From assembly GCA_000242935.3 (NCBI GenBank), contig CP007053.1:4635001-4699000 (forward strand): a DNA stretch of 64,000 bases. The letters run 5' to 3'. The stretch is from Opitutaceae bacterium TAV5 (lineage in GTDB: Bacteria > Verrucomicrobiota > Verrucomicrobiia > Opitutales > Opitutaceae). Of the stretch, positions 8,711 through 17,343 are shown one piece after another (the stretch's first letter is position 1; each line of letters opens with the position of its first letter). The notes beneath the pieces were generated by a model. That model saw nothing but the letters and a program-made list of their open reading frames with translations, had not been told where the DNA came from and did no database searches. A program made the translations under genes and the position numbers.

Positions 8711-10081
8711 ATGAAATTCATCAGCACCCGCGGCCAGACGCCTCCTCACACTTTCTCCGACGCCGTCGCCACCGGCCTGGCACCCGACGGCGGGCTGTTC
8801 CTGCCCGAGTCGCTGCCGACCTTCACCGCCGCCGACCTCGCGCGCTTCGCCCCGCTGTCGTATCCGGAACTCTGCTACGAATTCCTGAAACACTTCGCGA
8901 CCGACATCCCGGCCGACACGCTTCGCGCCCTCATCGCGAAATCCTACACCCGCTTCAACCACCCCGACATCGCGCCGCTCGTCCGGCTCGACGACAACAC
9001 CTTCGTCCTGGAGCTCTTCCACGGCCCCACGCTCGCGTTCAAGGACTTCGCGCTCCAGCTCCTCGGCAACCTCTACGAATACCAGTGTGCCACCCGCGGA
9101 CAGACGATCAACGTCCTCGGCGCCACCTCCGGCGACACGGGCTCCGCCGCCATCCACGGCCTGCTCGGCAAACCCGGCACTGCCATCTTCATCCTCTACC
9201 CCGACGGGCGCACCTCGCCGCTCCAGGAACGCCAGATGGCCTGCACCGGCGCGGACAACGTCCACGCGCTCGCGATCAGCGGCACCTTTGACGACGCGCA
9301 GGCCGCGCTGAAGGAACTCTTCGCCGACCAGGATTTCCGCACCCGGCACCGCCTCTCCGCGGTCAACTCCATCAACCTCGCCCGCGTCCTCGCCCAGTGC
9401 GTCTATTATCTGTACGCGTGGCTGCGCCTTCCGGAAAACGTCCGCAGCGCCGCCGATTTTGTCGTGCCGACCGGCAATTTCGGCAACGTCCTCGCCGGCT
9501 GGATGCTGCAAAAGACGGGTGTGCCCCTGCGCGGCTTCCGCGTCGCCACCAACCAGAACGACATCCTTTACCGCCTTTTCACGACCGGCGACTACCGCGT
9601 CACCGAAGTCCACCCGTCGCTGGCGCCGTCGATGGACATCCAGGTTTCCAGCAATTTCGAGCGTTTCCTCTACTACAGCGTCGGCTGCGACGCCGCCAAA
9701 GTGCGCGAAATCATGGATACCTTCAGGAAGACGGGTGCTTGGACGTTTGAAAATTTCAACCGCGACACCTTCACCGCCTCGCGCTGCACCGACGCCGAAA
9801 TCCCCGGGATTATCAGGGATGTGTATCAACGCTACCGTTACATCGTCGATCCGCACACGGCCTGCACCTTCAAGGATCTCGCCACCGATCGCCCGAGCGT
9901 GATCCTGGCGACGGCGAGCCCGGCCAAATTCCCCGAGACGATCGTCGCCGCCATCGGTGTGGAACCGACCGACCCGAGCCTCGAGGCATTGAAAGCGAAG
10001 CCGCTGGTGAAGCACAAACTCCCCGCCAGCGCCGCCGCCATCCGTGCGTACGTGGACGGGCATGCGGTGGATTCGCGGTAA
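8711..10081 (+). CDS. thrC: Threonine synthase
   Basis: This PLP enzyme converts O-phosphohomoserine to threonine. The 456-residue protein has the family N-terminus MKFISTRGQ, followed by LAPDGGLFLPE. The PLP lysine lies in TLAFKDFALQLLGN at about residue 105, and GATSGDTGSAAIHGL and VPTGNFGNVLAGW supply the phosphate-binding parts. The length and motifs match the bacterial/fungal class (about 430-500 residues) rather than the short archaeal class. It is the last gene of the threonine block. The next gene is convergent. Confidence 0.97.
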   Translation: MKFISTRGQTPPHTFSDAVATGLAPDGGLFLPESLPTFTAADLARFAPLSYPELCYEFLKHFATDIPADTLRALIAKSYTRFNHPDIAPLVRLDDNTFVLELFHGPTLAFKDFALQLLGNLYEYQCATRGQTINVLGATSGDTGSAAIHGLLGKPGTAIFILYPDGRTSPLQERQMACTGADNVHALAISGTFDDAQAALKELFADQDFRTRHRLSAVNSINLARVLAQCVYYLYAWLRLPENVRSAADFVVPTGNFGNVLAGWMLQKTGVPLRGFRVATNQNDILYRLFTTGDYRVTEVHPSLAPSMDIQVSSNFERFLYYSVGCDAAKVREIMDTFRKTGAWTFENFNRDTFTASRCTDAEIPGIIRDVYQRYRYIVDPHTACTFKDLATDRPSVILATASPAKFPETIVAAIGVEPTDPSLEALKAKPLVKHKLPASAAAIRAYVDGHAVDSR

Positions 10082-10167
10082 ACGGGAGAGACCGTTCGGC
10101 GGCAGGGGAGGGAGGGGACGTTGCGTTTCCGCCTTGTCTGATGCTTGCTGCCGGGGGCTGGCTCATT

Positions 10168-11085
10168 TCAGCGCCGCCGGGCCAGTTCACAGGCATATTT
10201 TTGTCCGAGCGTGGCCCCGTGAGTCGCCAGCCAGTCGGTCAGGCGGGTTGTGCCCGTGGCAGGTGTATCGGTGGCCAGCAGTCCTGCCATGAGTCCGCTG
10301 ATCTCCTCGCGTGTAATCAGCACGTCGTTGAGAAACAGGCTGCAGAGCCTGCCAACCGTCAGACCGATTTCCGGGTGAAGCGATATCAGCGGACGGTCTC
10401 GCCCGATCGCCTTGCCTATGGTGCGAACCAGTTCGCGAAATGTGAATGTCTCCGGTCCGGTGGCATTGATACAGGTATTCCCGCTGCCCTCGCGACCCAT
10501 GGCCTGCCCGACGGCCAGAACCGCGAGATCATCCACGTGGATCGGCTGGAGTTTATAGTTGCCGTCTCCAAAAATGCCGAACACGGGAAACCGCCTCAGC
10601 ATCCATGCGATGTTGTTGAGCAGAATGGCCGTGCCGCCGAACAACACGGTGGGACGCAGAATGGCGTGCGGAATCCCGCTTTCGACCAGCGCTTCCTCCA
10701 GTTGCGCCTTGCCACGGAAATAGGGGAGGGGGGAAGAAATGTCCGGATTGGTGATGCTCACATGCACGATTCGTTTTACGCCGGCTCGCCGGGCTGCCTC
10801 GAAAAGAATGCGGGTATTCTGCACAGCCCCTTCATGCGTGAAACGAGCATGATCGAAACGCACCCAATAGGTATTGTAGAGCACCTCGACGCCTTCGAGA
10901 TGGCGCGCGAGCGTATCCGGCCGGTCAAAACAGAGTGGATACGCTGCCACGCGTCCTTCGAAAGGATCTTCAGCCGCACGGGTATTGGTCAGTGTGCGGA
11001 CCGGAATATCCATAGCGAGCAGCCGGGCCGCAATATGCCGACCGGTGAGGCCGAATGCCCCGGTAATCATGTGGACTTGTTTCAT
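10168..11085 (-). CDS. NmrA-like/extended SDR NAD(P)-binding oxidoreductase
   Basis: The 305-residue protein starts with a Rossmann signature, MITGAFGLTGRHIAARL. It continues with the pattern of NmrA/atypical SDR proteins: RAGVKRIVHVSIT, a PYFRGKAQLEEALVESG helix and LRPTVLFGG. There is no classical YxxxK catalytic pair in the expected place, although YFRGK is similar. The substrate is unknown. A cytosolic NAD(P)-dependent reductase or redox sensor is the best reading. A 20-base palindrome lies right before the start and also before the adjacent regulator gene, so the two are probably co-regulated. Confidence 0.8.
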   Translation of the reverse strand: MKQVHMITGAFGLTGRHIAARLLAMDIPVRTLTNTRAAEDPFEGRVAAYPLCFDRPDTLARHLEGVEVLYNTYWVRFDHARFTHEGAVQNTRILFEAARRAGVKRIVHVSITNPDISSPLPYFRGKAQLEEALVESGIPHAILRPTVLFGGTAILLNNIAWMLRRFPVFGIFGDGNYKLQPIHVDDLAVLAVGQAMGREGSGNTCINATGPETFTFRELVRTIGKAIGRDRPLISLHPEIGLTVGRLCSLFLNDVLITREEISGLMAGLLATDTPATGTTRLTDWLATHGATLGQKYACELARRR

Positions 11086-11088
11086 TTT

Positions 11089-11108
11089 ATTTCAGGAAAA
11101 ATTGAAAA
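11089..11108 (-). promoter_or_regulatory. Predicted operator, copy 2 (before the NmrA-like gene)
   Basis: On the plus strand this reads TTTCAG-GAAAAA-TTGAAA, an imperfect palindrome with a 6-base spacer. It is nearly identical to the copy at 11665-11687. It sits 4-23 bases before the start codon of the oxidoreductase, where a bound protein would block expression. Confidence 0.5.
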
Positions 11109-11151
11109 TTAAGCTTGAGTATCCCGAAGAAAGCCGGGTTGAAGGGCGGAA

Positions 11152-11664
11152 TTATTTGAGGAATTTCAGGAGCATGGGGAGGATCGTGCTTTGTTCGCTT
11201 CGTCCGATGCGGTCGAGAGCGCTGCTGATGATGGAGACAAAGTCGAGGAGTTCGCTCACGGTCTTGTTGAATGCGACTGCATCTGCACTTTTGAGCGAGT
11301 CGGTCTGTTCGCGGCAGGATTCCAGAGCCTTGATGACGGGTTCGATCTCCCGCCGCTTACGCTCGCGCGCAATGGCGCAAAACATTCTCCAGACGTCGCG
11401 TTCGGATTCGAAGTGCTCCTTGCGTTCTCCTTTCATGATGACGGAGCGGGCGACGCCCCAGTTGACGAGTTCGCGAAGGCTGGTGTTGGCGCTTCCCCGA
11501 CTGATGGAGAGCTCCTTCATGATTTCGTCAGTGTGAAGCGGACGGTCGGAGATCATCAGGAGCGCGTGGACCTGTGCCATCGTCCGGTTGATTCCCCACA
11601 CACTGCCCATCGTACCCCATTGTGCGACAAATTCCTCCCGTGCGGCGGCCAGTTGATTACTCAT
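11152..11664 (-). CDS. GbsR/MarR-family transcriptional regulator
   Basis: The 170-residue protein starts at MSNQLAAAREEF and resembles GbsR-type MarR regulators. The segment WGTMGSVWGINRTMAQVHALL is followed by a winged helix-turn-helix (about residues 35-90, LHTDEIMKELSISRGSANTSLRELVNWG) and an EHFESERDVWRMF segment typical of this subgroup. An all-helical C-terminal region follows. Relatives control osmoprotectant, detergent or redox-stress genes. The palindrome overlapping its own leader and repeated before the next gene suggests autorepression and control of the oxidoreductase (inference). Confidence 0.88.
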   Translation of the reverse strand: MSNQLAAAREEFVAQWGTMGSVWGINRTMAQVHALLMISDRPLHTDEIMKELSISRGSANTSLRELVNWGVARSVIMKGERKEHFESERDVWRMFCAIARERKRREIEPVIKALESCREQTDSLKSADAVAFNKTVSELLDFVSIISSALDRIGRSEQSTILPMLLKFLK

Positions 11665-11687
11665 ATTTTCAGGAAATACTGAAAAAT
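11665..11687 (-). promoter_or_regulatory. Predicted operator, copy 1 (before the GbsR/MarR-type gene)
   Basis: TTTTCAG-GAAATA-CTGAAAA: 7-bp perfect arms with a 6-base spacer directly abut the regulator start codon. The spacer begins GAAA as in copy 2. Confidence 0.55.
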
Positions 11688-11732
11688 AAGAAAAAGCAAG
11701 TATCCGGATCAGGCTGGCCGTGTGTTGTCCGA

Positions 11733-13862
11733 TTACCTGCCTTTCAGCAGTCGCAGCGAATTGGCCACGACCAGCAGCGTGGCGCCGGTGTCGGCGAGGA
11801 TGGCGAGCCACAGGCTGGCGATGCCGAAAAGCGTCATCCCCAGGAACAGCGCCTTCAGGCCGAGGGCGAAGGCGATGTTGAAGCGGATCACGTCGAGCGT
11901 CCGCCGGCCGGTCCGCACGGCGTCGGCAATCTTGCCGAGGTCGTCCTGCATCAGGGCGATGTCGGCCGTCTCGATGGCGGCGTCGGTGCCGGCCGCGCCC
12001 ATCGCGATGCTTACGCTGGCCGCCGCCATCGCAGGGGCGTCGTTGATGCCGTCGCCGACCATGCCGACGATGCCGTGCCGCTCCCGCAGTTCCGTGATGC
12101 CCGCCACTTTGTCCCCGGGCAGCAGGCCGCCGCGGGCTTCGTCGATGCCCGCCTCGCAGGCAATGGCATCGACGGTCGTCTGGTTGTCACCGCTCAGCAT
12201 CACGAGATGGCTCACTCCGGCGGCGTGCAGCGCGGCGACAGCCGGCTTCGCTTCCGGCCGCAGCGCGTCGCCGAGCGCGAGCACGCCGAGCACGCGGCCG
12301 GCGCTGCCATTGTCGGGACGTTCGCCGACGACGACCACGGACTGGCCGCGTTTTTCGATCTCTTCGAGACGCGCCTCCAGTTCCGGCGTGCAGACGCCGA
12401 GTTCGTGGGCGAAGCGGTGATTGCCGACAAAGGCGGCGCGGCCCGCCACGGTGGCTTCGGCTCCGCGTCCTGTACGTGCCCGGTAGGCTTCCGCCGGCGG
12501 CCAGGTGACGCCGTCGGCGCGGGCGCGTGCCACGACGGCCTGGGCCAGCGGATGGGTGGAGTGCTCGTCGATGGCGGCGGCGAGGCGCAACACATCGGCG
12601 GGCTCCGCGCCGGGCAGGGCAACCATGTCGAGCACGCGCGGTTTGCCTTCGGTGAGCGTGCCGGTCTTGTCGAGCGCGAGCGCCCGCAGGCGGCCGATGG
12701 TTTCGAGGTGCGCGCCGCCCTTGACGAGCACGCCGCGGCGGGCGAGGGAGGTGAGGCCGGCGACGATGCCGACCGGCGTCGAGATGACCAGCGCGCACGG
12801 GCAGGCAATCAGCAACAGCACGCAGGCGCGATAGAGCCAGACGCTCCAGGCTCCTCCGACAGCCAGCGGCGGCACGAGAAAGACCAGCAGCGCGAGGACC
12901 GTCACCCACGGCGTGTAATAACGGGCGAATACATCGACGAAGCGCTGCGTGGGGGCGCGCTGCGCCTGCGCCTCCGATACGAGCCGGATGATTTTGGCGA
13001 GGGTGGTGTCGCCGGCGGCTTTGGTTACCCGCAGCTCCAGCGAGCCTTCGCTGTTGATGGTGCCGGCAAACACCGTGTCGCCGGGCTGCTTGTCGACGGG
13101 GACGGATTCGCCGGTGACGGGCGCCTGGTTGACCGAAGAGCGGCCGGTGGTCACGACACCGTCGAGCGGGATGCGTTCGCCGCTGCGCACGAGCACGGTG
13201 GAATCGACGGGCACGTCGGCGACGGCGCGCTCCTCGATCCCGCCGCCGCGGGTGCGGATGCGGGCGGTGTCCGGCACGATTTCGAGCAGCGCCCTGACGG
13301 CGCGCTGCGAGCGCCGGTCGGCCCAGCCTTCGAGCCATTCGGCGACGCCGAAAAGAAACACGACGGTGGCGGCTTCCGACCACTGGCCGATGACGGCCGC
13401 GCCGATGGTGGCGAGGACGACGAGCAACGGAATGGTGGGCCGCAGTCGCCGCAGCGCCTGCCACGCCCCGGGAAGCAGGAACCAGCCTCCGGTGACGATG
13501 CCCGCCGCTCCGGCCGCCGTTACGGCTCCCGCCGGGCCGATGTGTCCCCATTCGAGTACGAGCGCCACCGCCACGCAGATGCCGGAGACGACAAGACCGG
13601 GCGCGCGCCAGGAGCCGCCGGCTTCGTGATCGCAGCCTCCATCATGGGTATGGCCATGGTTGCAGCCCTTGTGGTCAGGCCCGTGCCCGTGTTCGTGGTG
13701 ATGATCGCAGCATTCGCCGTGCGCGTGATCATGCGGATGATCGTGGCCGGACGGAGGCGAAGCGGACGAGTCGCCGGCATGTTTCGCCTTGTGGGGGTGG
13801 CCTGCGCATTGGCATCGGCCCTGCGGATGAAGGTGGGTTTCCCCGTCGGGATTGTCTGCCAT
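11733..13862 (-). CDS. P1B-type heavy-metal ATPase (Zn/Cd/Pb exporter class) with histidine-rich N-terminus
   Basis: This inner-membrane pump exports divalent soft metals. The 709-residue protein has the transmembrane metal motif CPC at 354-356, the phosphorylation site DKTGTLTEGKP with Asp398, the HP motif in STHPLAQ, and GDGINDAP in the ATP-binding hinge. The N-terminal 85 residues lack a CxxC HMA domain. They are instead rich in His and Cys (repeats of HDH, HEHGHG, CDHHH), a likely metal-binding tail. Two adjacent ATG codons (13862 and 13865) are possible starts. The CPC motif and MGAAGTDAAIETADIALM place it with ZntA/CadA rather than Cu pumps. It diverges from a CsoR/FrmR-like sensor. Confidence 0.93.
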   Translation of the reverse strand: MADNPDGETHLHPQGRCQCAGHPHKAKHAGDSSASPPSGHDHPHDHAHGECCDHHHEHGHGPDHKGCNHGHTHDGGCDHEAGGSWRAPGLVVSGICVAVALVLEWGHIGPAGAVTAAGAAGIVTGGWFLLPGAWQALRRLRPTIPLLVVLATIGAAVIGQWSEAATVVFLFGVAEWLEGWADRRSQRAVRALLEIVPDTARIRTRGGGIEERAVADVPVDSTVLVRSGERIPLDGVVTTGRSSVNQAPVTGESVPVDKQPGDTVFAGTINSEGSLELRVTKAAGDTTLAKIIRLVSEAQAQRAPTQRFVDVFARYYTPWVTVLALLVFLVPPLAVGGAWSVWLYRACVLLLIACPCALVISTPVGIVAGLTSLARRGVLVKGGAHLETIGRLRALALDKTGTLTEGKPRVLDMVALPGAEPADVLRLAAAIDEHSTHPLAQAVVARARADGVTWPPAEAYRARTGRGAEATVAGRAAFVGNHRFAHELGVCTPELEARLEEIEKRGQSVVVVGERPDNGSAGRVLGVLALGDALRPEAKPAVAALHAAGVSHLVMLSGDNQTTVDAIACEAGIDEARGGLLPGDKVAGITELRERHGIVGMVGDGINDAPAMAAASVSIAMGAAGTDAAIETADIALMQDDLGKIADAVRTGRRTLDVIRFNIAFALGLKALFLGMTLFGIASLWLAILADTGATLLVVANSLRLLKGR

Positions 13863-13870
13863 CATGTTAT

Positions 13871-13897
13871 ATGGGATATGCCCCCTACCCCCATATG
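13871..13897. promoter_or_regulatory. Predicted metal-sensor operator between the ATPase and CsoR/FrmR-like genes
   Basis: The 91-base divergent spacer contains ATATG-CCCCC-TA-CCCCC-ATATG (13876-13897), preceded by ATGGG. C/G tracts of five or six flanked by TA/ATA are the known operator form of CsoR/RcnR/FrmR proteins. Its position would control both genes. Confidence 0.55.
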
Positions 13898-13953
13898 GCA
13901 ACGATGAATTTATCGACTCGCGCGAGGGCGGCGCCTGTGCCAGGGTTGGCGGC

Positions 13954-14241
13954 ATGTCAGGCTCCCGCGAGACGCATCCACCTCAGGATATCAAGGCGCT
14001 ATCGATCCGTTTGCGCAAGGTCACCGGCCAGCTCAGGGCGGTGGAGCGGATGCTGGAGGAGGACTACGATTGCGCCGATGTGCTCACGCAGCTCGTGTCC
14101 GCCCGGCGCGCGCTCAAGGCGCTTTCGGAAAAACTGATCCAGTCGCACATGGAGCATTGCATCGAGGGGGCCGGAGATCCGGCGGCGGCGAAGAAAAAGC
14201 TGCGCGACCTGCTGACGGTGTTGCAGCGGTACGTGGAGTGA
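13954..14241 (+). CDS. CsoR/RcnR/FrmR-family metal- or formaldehyde-sensing repressor
   Basis: The 95-residue all-alpha protein matches this family from end to end: RLRKVTGQLRAVERMLEEDYDC, then LTQLVSARRALKALSEKLIQ and SHMEHCIEG. The candidate ligands are Cys in DYDC, His in SHMEH and Cys in EHC, the Cys/His/Cys pattern of the family. The start at 13954 removes about 34 unrelated residues that would run through the operator. The neighbouring divergent metal ATPase suggests a Zn/Cd/Pb or Co/Ni sensor rather than a formaldehyde sensor (inference). Confidence 0.9.
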   Translation: MSGSRETHPPQDIKALSIRLRKVTGQLRAVERMLEEDYDCADVLTQLVSARRALKALSEKLIQSHMEHCIEGAGDPAAAKKKLRDLLTVLQRYVE

Positions 14242-14277
14242 GGCGCGCCCGCCGGACACGCCGCCGCTCCTGTTCCC

Positions 14278-15156
14278 TCACGCCGCCAGGCCGGCGGCGA
14301 GGGCGAGGGCGCTTTTGGCGCGGTTAAGGATGTAGAGGTGGTAGCCGGGCGCGCCGAGCGCGAGCAGGCCGCGGATCTGGTCGAGCGCCCAGTCGATGCC
14401 GATGACTTCAACCACGTCGGGATCCTCGGCGGCGACTTCGAGCCGGCGGGAGAGCGCGGCGGGCAGTCGCGTGCCGGAGAGCGAGGTGATGCGCTGGATC
14501 TGTTTGATCGAGAGCACCGGCATGATGCCGGGGATGACGGGCACGTGGATGCCGTGGGCCCGGCATTTTTCGACGAAGCGCGCGTAGATGGCGTTGTCGA
14601 AAAAAAGCTGCGTGGTGACGAACGCCGCGCCGGCGTCGACCTTGCGTTTGAGCGCGTCGAGATCGGCCTCGAAGGTGGCGGCTTCGGGATGTTTTTCCGG
14701 GTAGCCGGCCACGCCGAGGCAGAAGTCGGGATGGCGGCGCTTGAGCAACTCGACGAGTTCGCTGGCATGACGCAGGCCATCGGGCGCGGGGGTGAAGGTG
14801 GTGTCGCCTTTGGGCGGGTCGCCGCGAAGGGCCATGATGTTGCGGAAACCGTCGGCGTGGATCCGGTCGGCGAGGGTGTCGAGCTCGGCGCGGGAGTGGC
14901 CGACGCAAGTGAGGTGCGGCATCACGGTGAAGCCGAGTTCGTCCTTGAGGATGCGACTGACCTGGGTGGTGCGCTGGCGGGTGGAGCCGCCGGCGCCATA
15001 GGTCACGGACACGAAATCCCACGGCACCTTGCGCAGCGCGGTGGCGGCGGCGCGGAGCGATTCGACGCCGGCGTCATCACGCGGAGGGAAAAACTCGAGC
15101 GAACGCAGCGGCCGGTGATCGGGAAAAAGCGTGGAGATGGGACGGTCGGATGACAT
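14278..15156 (-). CDS. metF: 5,10-methylenetetrahydrofolate reductase
   Basis: This flavoenzyme makes 5-methyl-THF for methionine synthesis. The 292-residue protein fits MetF. It has SLEFFPPRDD near residue 17, the beta-barrel segments FVSVTYGAGGSTR and PHLTCVGHSRAEL, NIMALRGDPPKGD, and FVTTQLFFDNAIYARF followed by VPVIPGIMPV. No regulatory C-terminal domain is present, as in other bacteria. It starts at MSSDRPIST. There is no visible SAM or cobalamin riboswitch in the leader. It stands alone, between the metal sensor and the EEP-family gene. Confidence 0.96.
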   Translation of the reverse strand: MSSDRPISTLFPDHRPLRSLEFFPPRDDAGVESLRAAATALRKVPWDFVSVTYGAGGSTRQRTTQVSRILKDELGFTVMPHLTCVGHSRAELDTLADRIHADGFRNIMALRGDPPKGDTTFTPAPDGLRHASELVELLKRRHPDFCLGVAGYPEKHPEAATFEADLDALKRKVDAGAAFVTTQLFFDNAIYARFVEKCRAHGIHVPVIPGIMPVLSIKQIQRITSLSGTRLPAALSRRLEVAAEDPDVVEVIGIDWALDQIRGLLALGAPGYHLYILNRAKSALALAAGLAA

Positions 15157-15305
15157 TTTTCTGAAAGCCACAGGACAATGCGGACGGAAGGCGGAGCGAC
15201 AAGGGCACAATGGAGGGACAGCGTTCCCGCGAGCCTCTTCCTTTCCGTTTTACTGCGATGCGGATTTGAGGCATGGTGTCCGGTTTCGCGCTTTATACCG
15301 ACACC

Positions 15306-16091
15306 ATGCAACCGCTCCGGATCGTCACCTACAATATCGCTCATGGACGCGGGCTTGCGCCGATCCAGGGGCTGGCGTCACGGCGTCAGGTGCGGCGGAA
15401 CCTCCTCAAAATTTCCTGCCTGCTCGCCACCCTGAAGCCTGACATCGTGGCCTTGCAGGAGATCGACGAAAATTCCCGCTGGGCAGGAAACTTCGACCAT
15501 CTCGAACTGTTGCGCCGCGCCGGACGGTTTCCCCATGCGATCTTCGGCGTGCACAACCGGCGCGAGGGGCTTTTTAATCTCAATTACGGCAATGCCATCC
15601 TTTCGCGGCATCCGATCGTGGAGTGGGAGACGATGCCCTTCGGCCAGCGCAAGGTCGGCGAAAAAGGGTTTCTTTTCGCCGAGGTGGACGTGAACGGACA
15701 GCGTGTGCCGGTGGTCAACCTGCACCTGCATTACCGGTCGCGCCGTCACCGGCTGGACCAGGTGGACAAGGTTTTCGATTACCTGGAGGCGCGCGAGCAG
15801 ACGACCGGCCCGGGCTGGGCGATGCCGCCCGTGGTGTGCGGCGATTTCAACGCCGCCGATTCGCCGCAGGATGCGACCTCCAGCCTGCTTTCGCAGATGG
15901 ATCATTTCGGGGGCTATGCGCTGCATCCGGCGGACGGCAAACGGACGTTCCCGTCGCCGTTGCCGAGCCGGTTGCTCGATTTTGTGCTCGTGCCGGAGCA
16001 GCAGCGGGTGACGCGCAGCGAGGTCGTGCGCAGTTTTCTTTCGGATCACCGTCCCGTGCTCGTGGAAATGGAAATCGCGAAGAAACGGTGA
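15306..16091 (+). CDS. Endonuclease/exonuclease/phosphatase (EEP) family hydrolase
   Basis: The 261-residue protein has the EEP fold hallmarks in order: TYNIAHGRG near residue 8, LQEIDENS near 45 (metal Glu), a middle NLHLHYRSRRHR, GDFNAADSP near 182, and the C-terminal SDHRPVLVEME. These residues form the metal-dependent phosphodiesterase site shared by DNase I, exonuclease III and sphingomyelinases. No signal peptide is seen. The substrate could be a nucleic acid, lipid or phosphoester and cannot be told from sequence. An alternative GTG/ATG 33 bases upstream exists. Confidence 0.85.
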   Translation: MQPLRIVTYNIAHGRGLAPIQGLASRRQVRRNLLKISCLLATLKPDIVALQEIDENSRWAGNFDHLELLRRAGRFPHAIFGVHNRREGLFNLNYGNAILSRHPIVEWETMPFGQRKVGEKGFLFAEVDVNGQRVPVVNLHLHYRSRRHRLDQVDKVFDYLEAREQTTGPGWAMPPVVCGDFNAADSPQDATSSLLSQMDHFGGYALHPADGKRTFPSPLPSRLLDFVLVPEQQRVTRSEVVRSFLSDHRPVLVEMEIAKKR

Positions 16092-16130
16092 CGCCCCGGA
16101 GCGGCGGCATGGCAAGCTGTCGCTCCTGCC

Positions 16131-17282
16131 TTGCATCGCCGCGCCAGGCTCCACTTGCTTGCGAGCGTGACTCTCCTCGACCGGCATGTGCTTCGTGAAT
16201 GGTTTTCGATCCTCGGCATCGCCCTGGCGGCGACGGTCGGGCTGCTGCTCATGCATTCGCTGTACAGCGACCTCGAGGACCTGCTCGCGGCGGGCGCGAG
16301 GCTCGACGACCTCGCGTACTACTTTACGGTCAAAATCCCCGGGTTTTTCGCGACGGTGTTCCCGATCGTGTTGCTGGTGTCGCTGCTCTATTCGCTCGGG
16401 CGGCTGCACTACACCAACGAAATCACCGCCATGCGCGCGGCCGGGCTCGGGCTGTTTCGCATCACGCGGGGGATCTGGGTTTCGGGCCTGCTGTTTTGCG
16501 GGCTGGTCTGGGTGCTCAACGCCACGGTGGTCCCGTGGTCGGTGGAGGCCAGCCGCGTGGCGTACGACAGCATGCGTTTCCGCCAGCAGGCTTCGCAGGA
16601 AAAGGCCGAGCGCGTGGGACTGCGGTTCAACGTCTCGTTTCATAACCAGAAGGAACGCCGGATGTGGTTTTTCAACCGGTACAGCGAATTCACCCGGCAC
16701 GGTTACGGCGTGTCCGTCGTGGAGCTCGACGCGAAAGGCCGCGAGAAAACGCGCCTGCTCGCGGGCGAGGCCTGGTTCGACGACGCGGCCGATGCCTGGC
16801 AGTTTCGCAACGGACGCGAGATCACGCTCGATCCGGAGCGCGGCGGCGAGACGTTGACGAACGCCCCTTTCGAACGGCTCCGGCGCGCCGGCTGGACGGA
16901 TGATCCGGAGCTGATGACGGTGTTCGGTCTCAAGCCCGACGACCTCTCGGTCTTCCAGTTGCGGCGCGTGCTGGAATTTTACCGCGAGGAAAACCACCCG
17001 AAGGTCAATCTGTATGCGATGCGCTACTACGGCTTGCAGGCGGAGGCGCTGAGCCCGCTGATCATCATCGCCATCGCGGTGCCGTTCGCGGTCGGCGGCG
17101 TGCGGGTGAATCCGGCCGTCGGCGTGTCGAAATCCATCGGCCTGTTTGTGCTGTATTTCCTGATACTGAAAATCGCCACCGCGCTCGGCGCGCGCGACGC
17201 GGTGCCTCCGCTCTGGGCGGCGGTCCTGCCCAATCTCGCTCTGCTCGCCGTCGGCCTCGGCGCGCTCGCGCGGGCGCGCTAG
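16131..17282 (+). CDS. LptF/LptG-family permease (YjgP/YjgQ)
   Basis: This is probably a membrane subunit of the lipopolysaccharide export ABC transporter. The protein has the family N-terminus (LLDRHVLREWFSILGIALAA, first membrane helix) and AYYFTVKIPGFFATVFPIVLL, followed by MRAAGLGLFRI. A periplasmic beta-jellyroll region (about 130-290) and three C-terminal helices (YYGLQAEALSPLIIIAIAVP and onward) complete the six-helix layout. The start used here is TTG (383 residues). A GTG at 16167, right before TLLDRH, is equally likely. Only one of the two paralogues usually found together is present here. Confidence 0.88.
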   Translation: MHRRARLHLLASVTLLDRHVLREWFSILGIALAATVGLLLMHSLYSDLEDLLAAGARLDDLAYYFTVKIPGFFATVFPIVLLVSLLYSLGRLHYTNEITAMRAAGLGLFRITRGIWVSGLLFCGLVWVLNATVVPWSVEASRVAYDSMRFRQQASQEKAERVGLRFNVSFHNQKERRMWFFNRYSEFTRHGYGVSVVELDAKGREKTRLLAGEAWFDDAADAWQFRNGREITLDPERGGETLTNAPFERLRRAGWTDDPELMTVFGLKPDDLSVFQLRRVLEFYREENHPKVNLYAMRYYGLQAEALSPLIIIAIAVPFAVGGVRVNPAVGVSKSIGLFVLYFLILKIATALGARDAVPPLWAAVLPNLALLAVGLGALARAR

Positions 17283-17313
17283 CGCCTCTGCCCGACGGCT
17301 CCGGCAATTCCAA

Positions 17314-17343
17314 ATTTGAAATCCCGAATCTGAAATTTCAAAT
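17314..17343. repeat. Short inverted repeat overlapping the kinase start codon
   Basis: ATTTGAAAT (17314-17322) and ATTTCAAAT (17335-17343) are exact reverse complements within the repeated words AAATTTGAAATCC and GAATCTGAAATTT. The right arm contains the first two bases of the ATG at 17342, so folding would hide the start. Confidence 0.6.

Noticed and set aside
5852..10063. A very long minus-strand open frame (about 1400 codons) opposite plsY-hom-lysC-thrC
   Set aside because: The plus strand has complete, well-conserved enzymes throughout. The minus product is Gly/Asp/Val/Arg-rich without domains, a usual shadow in high-GC DNA.
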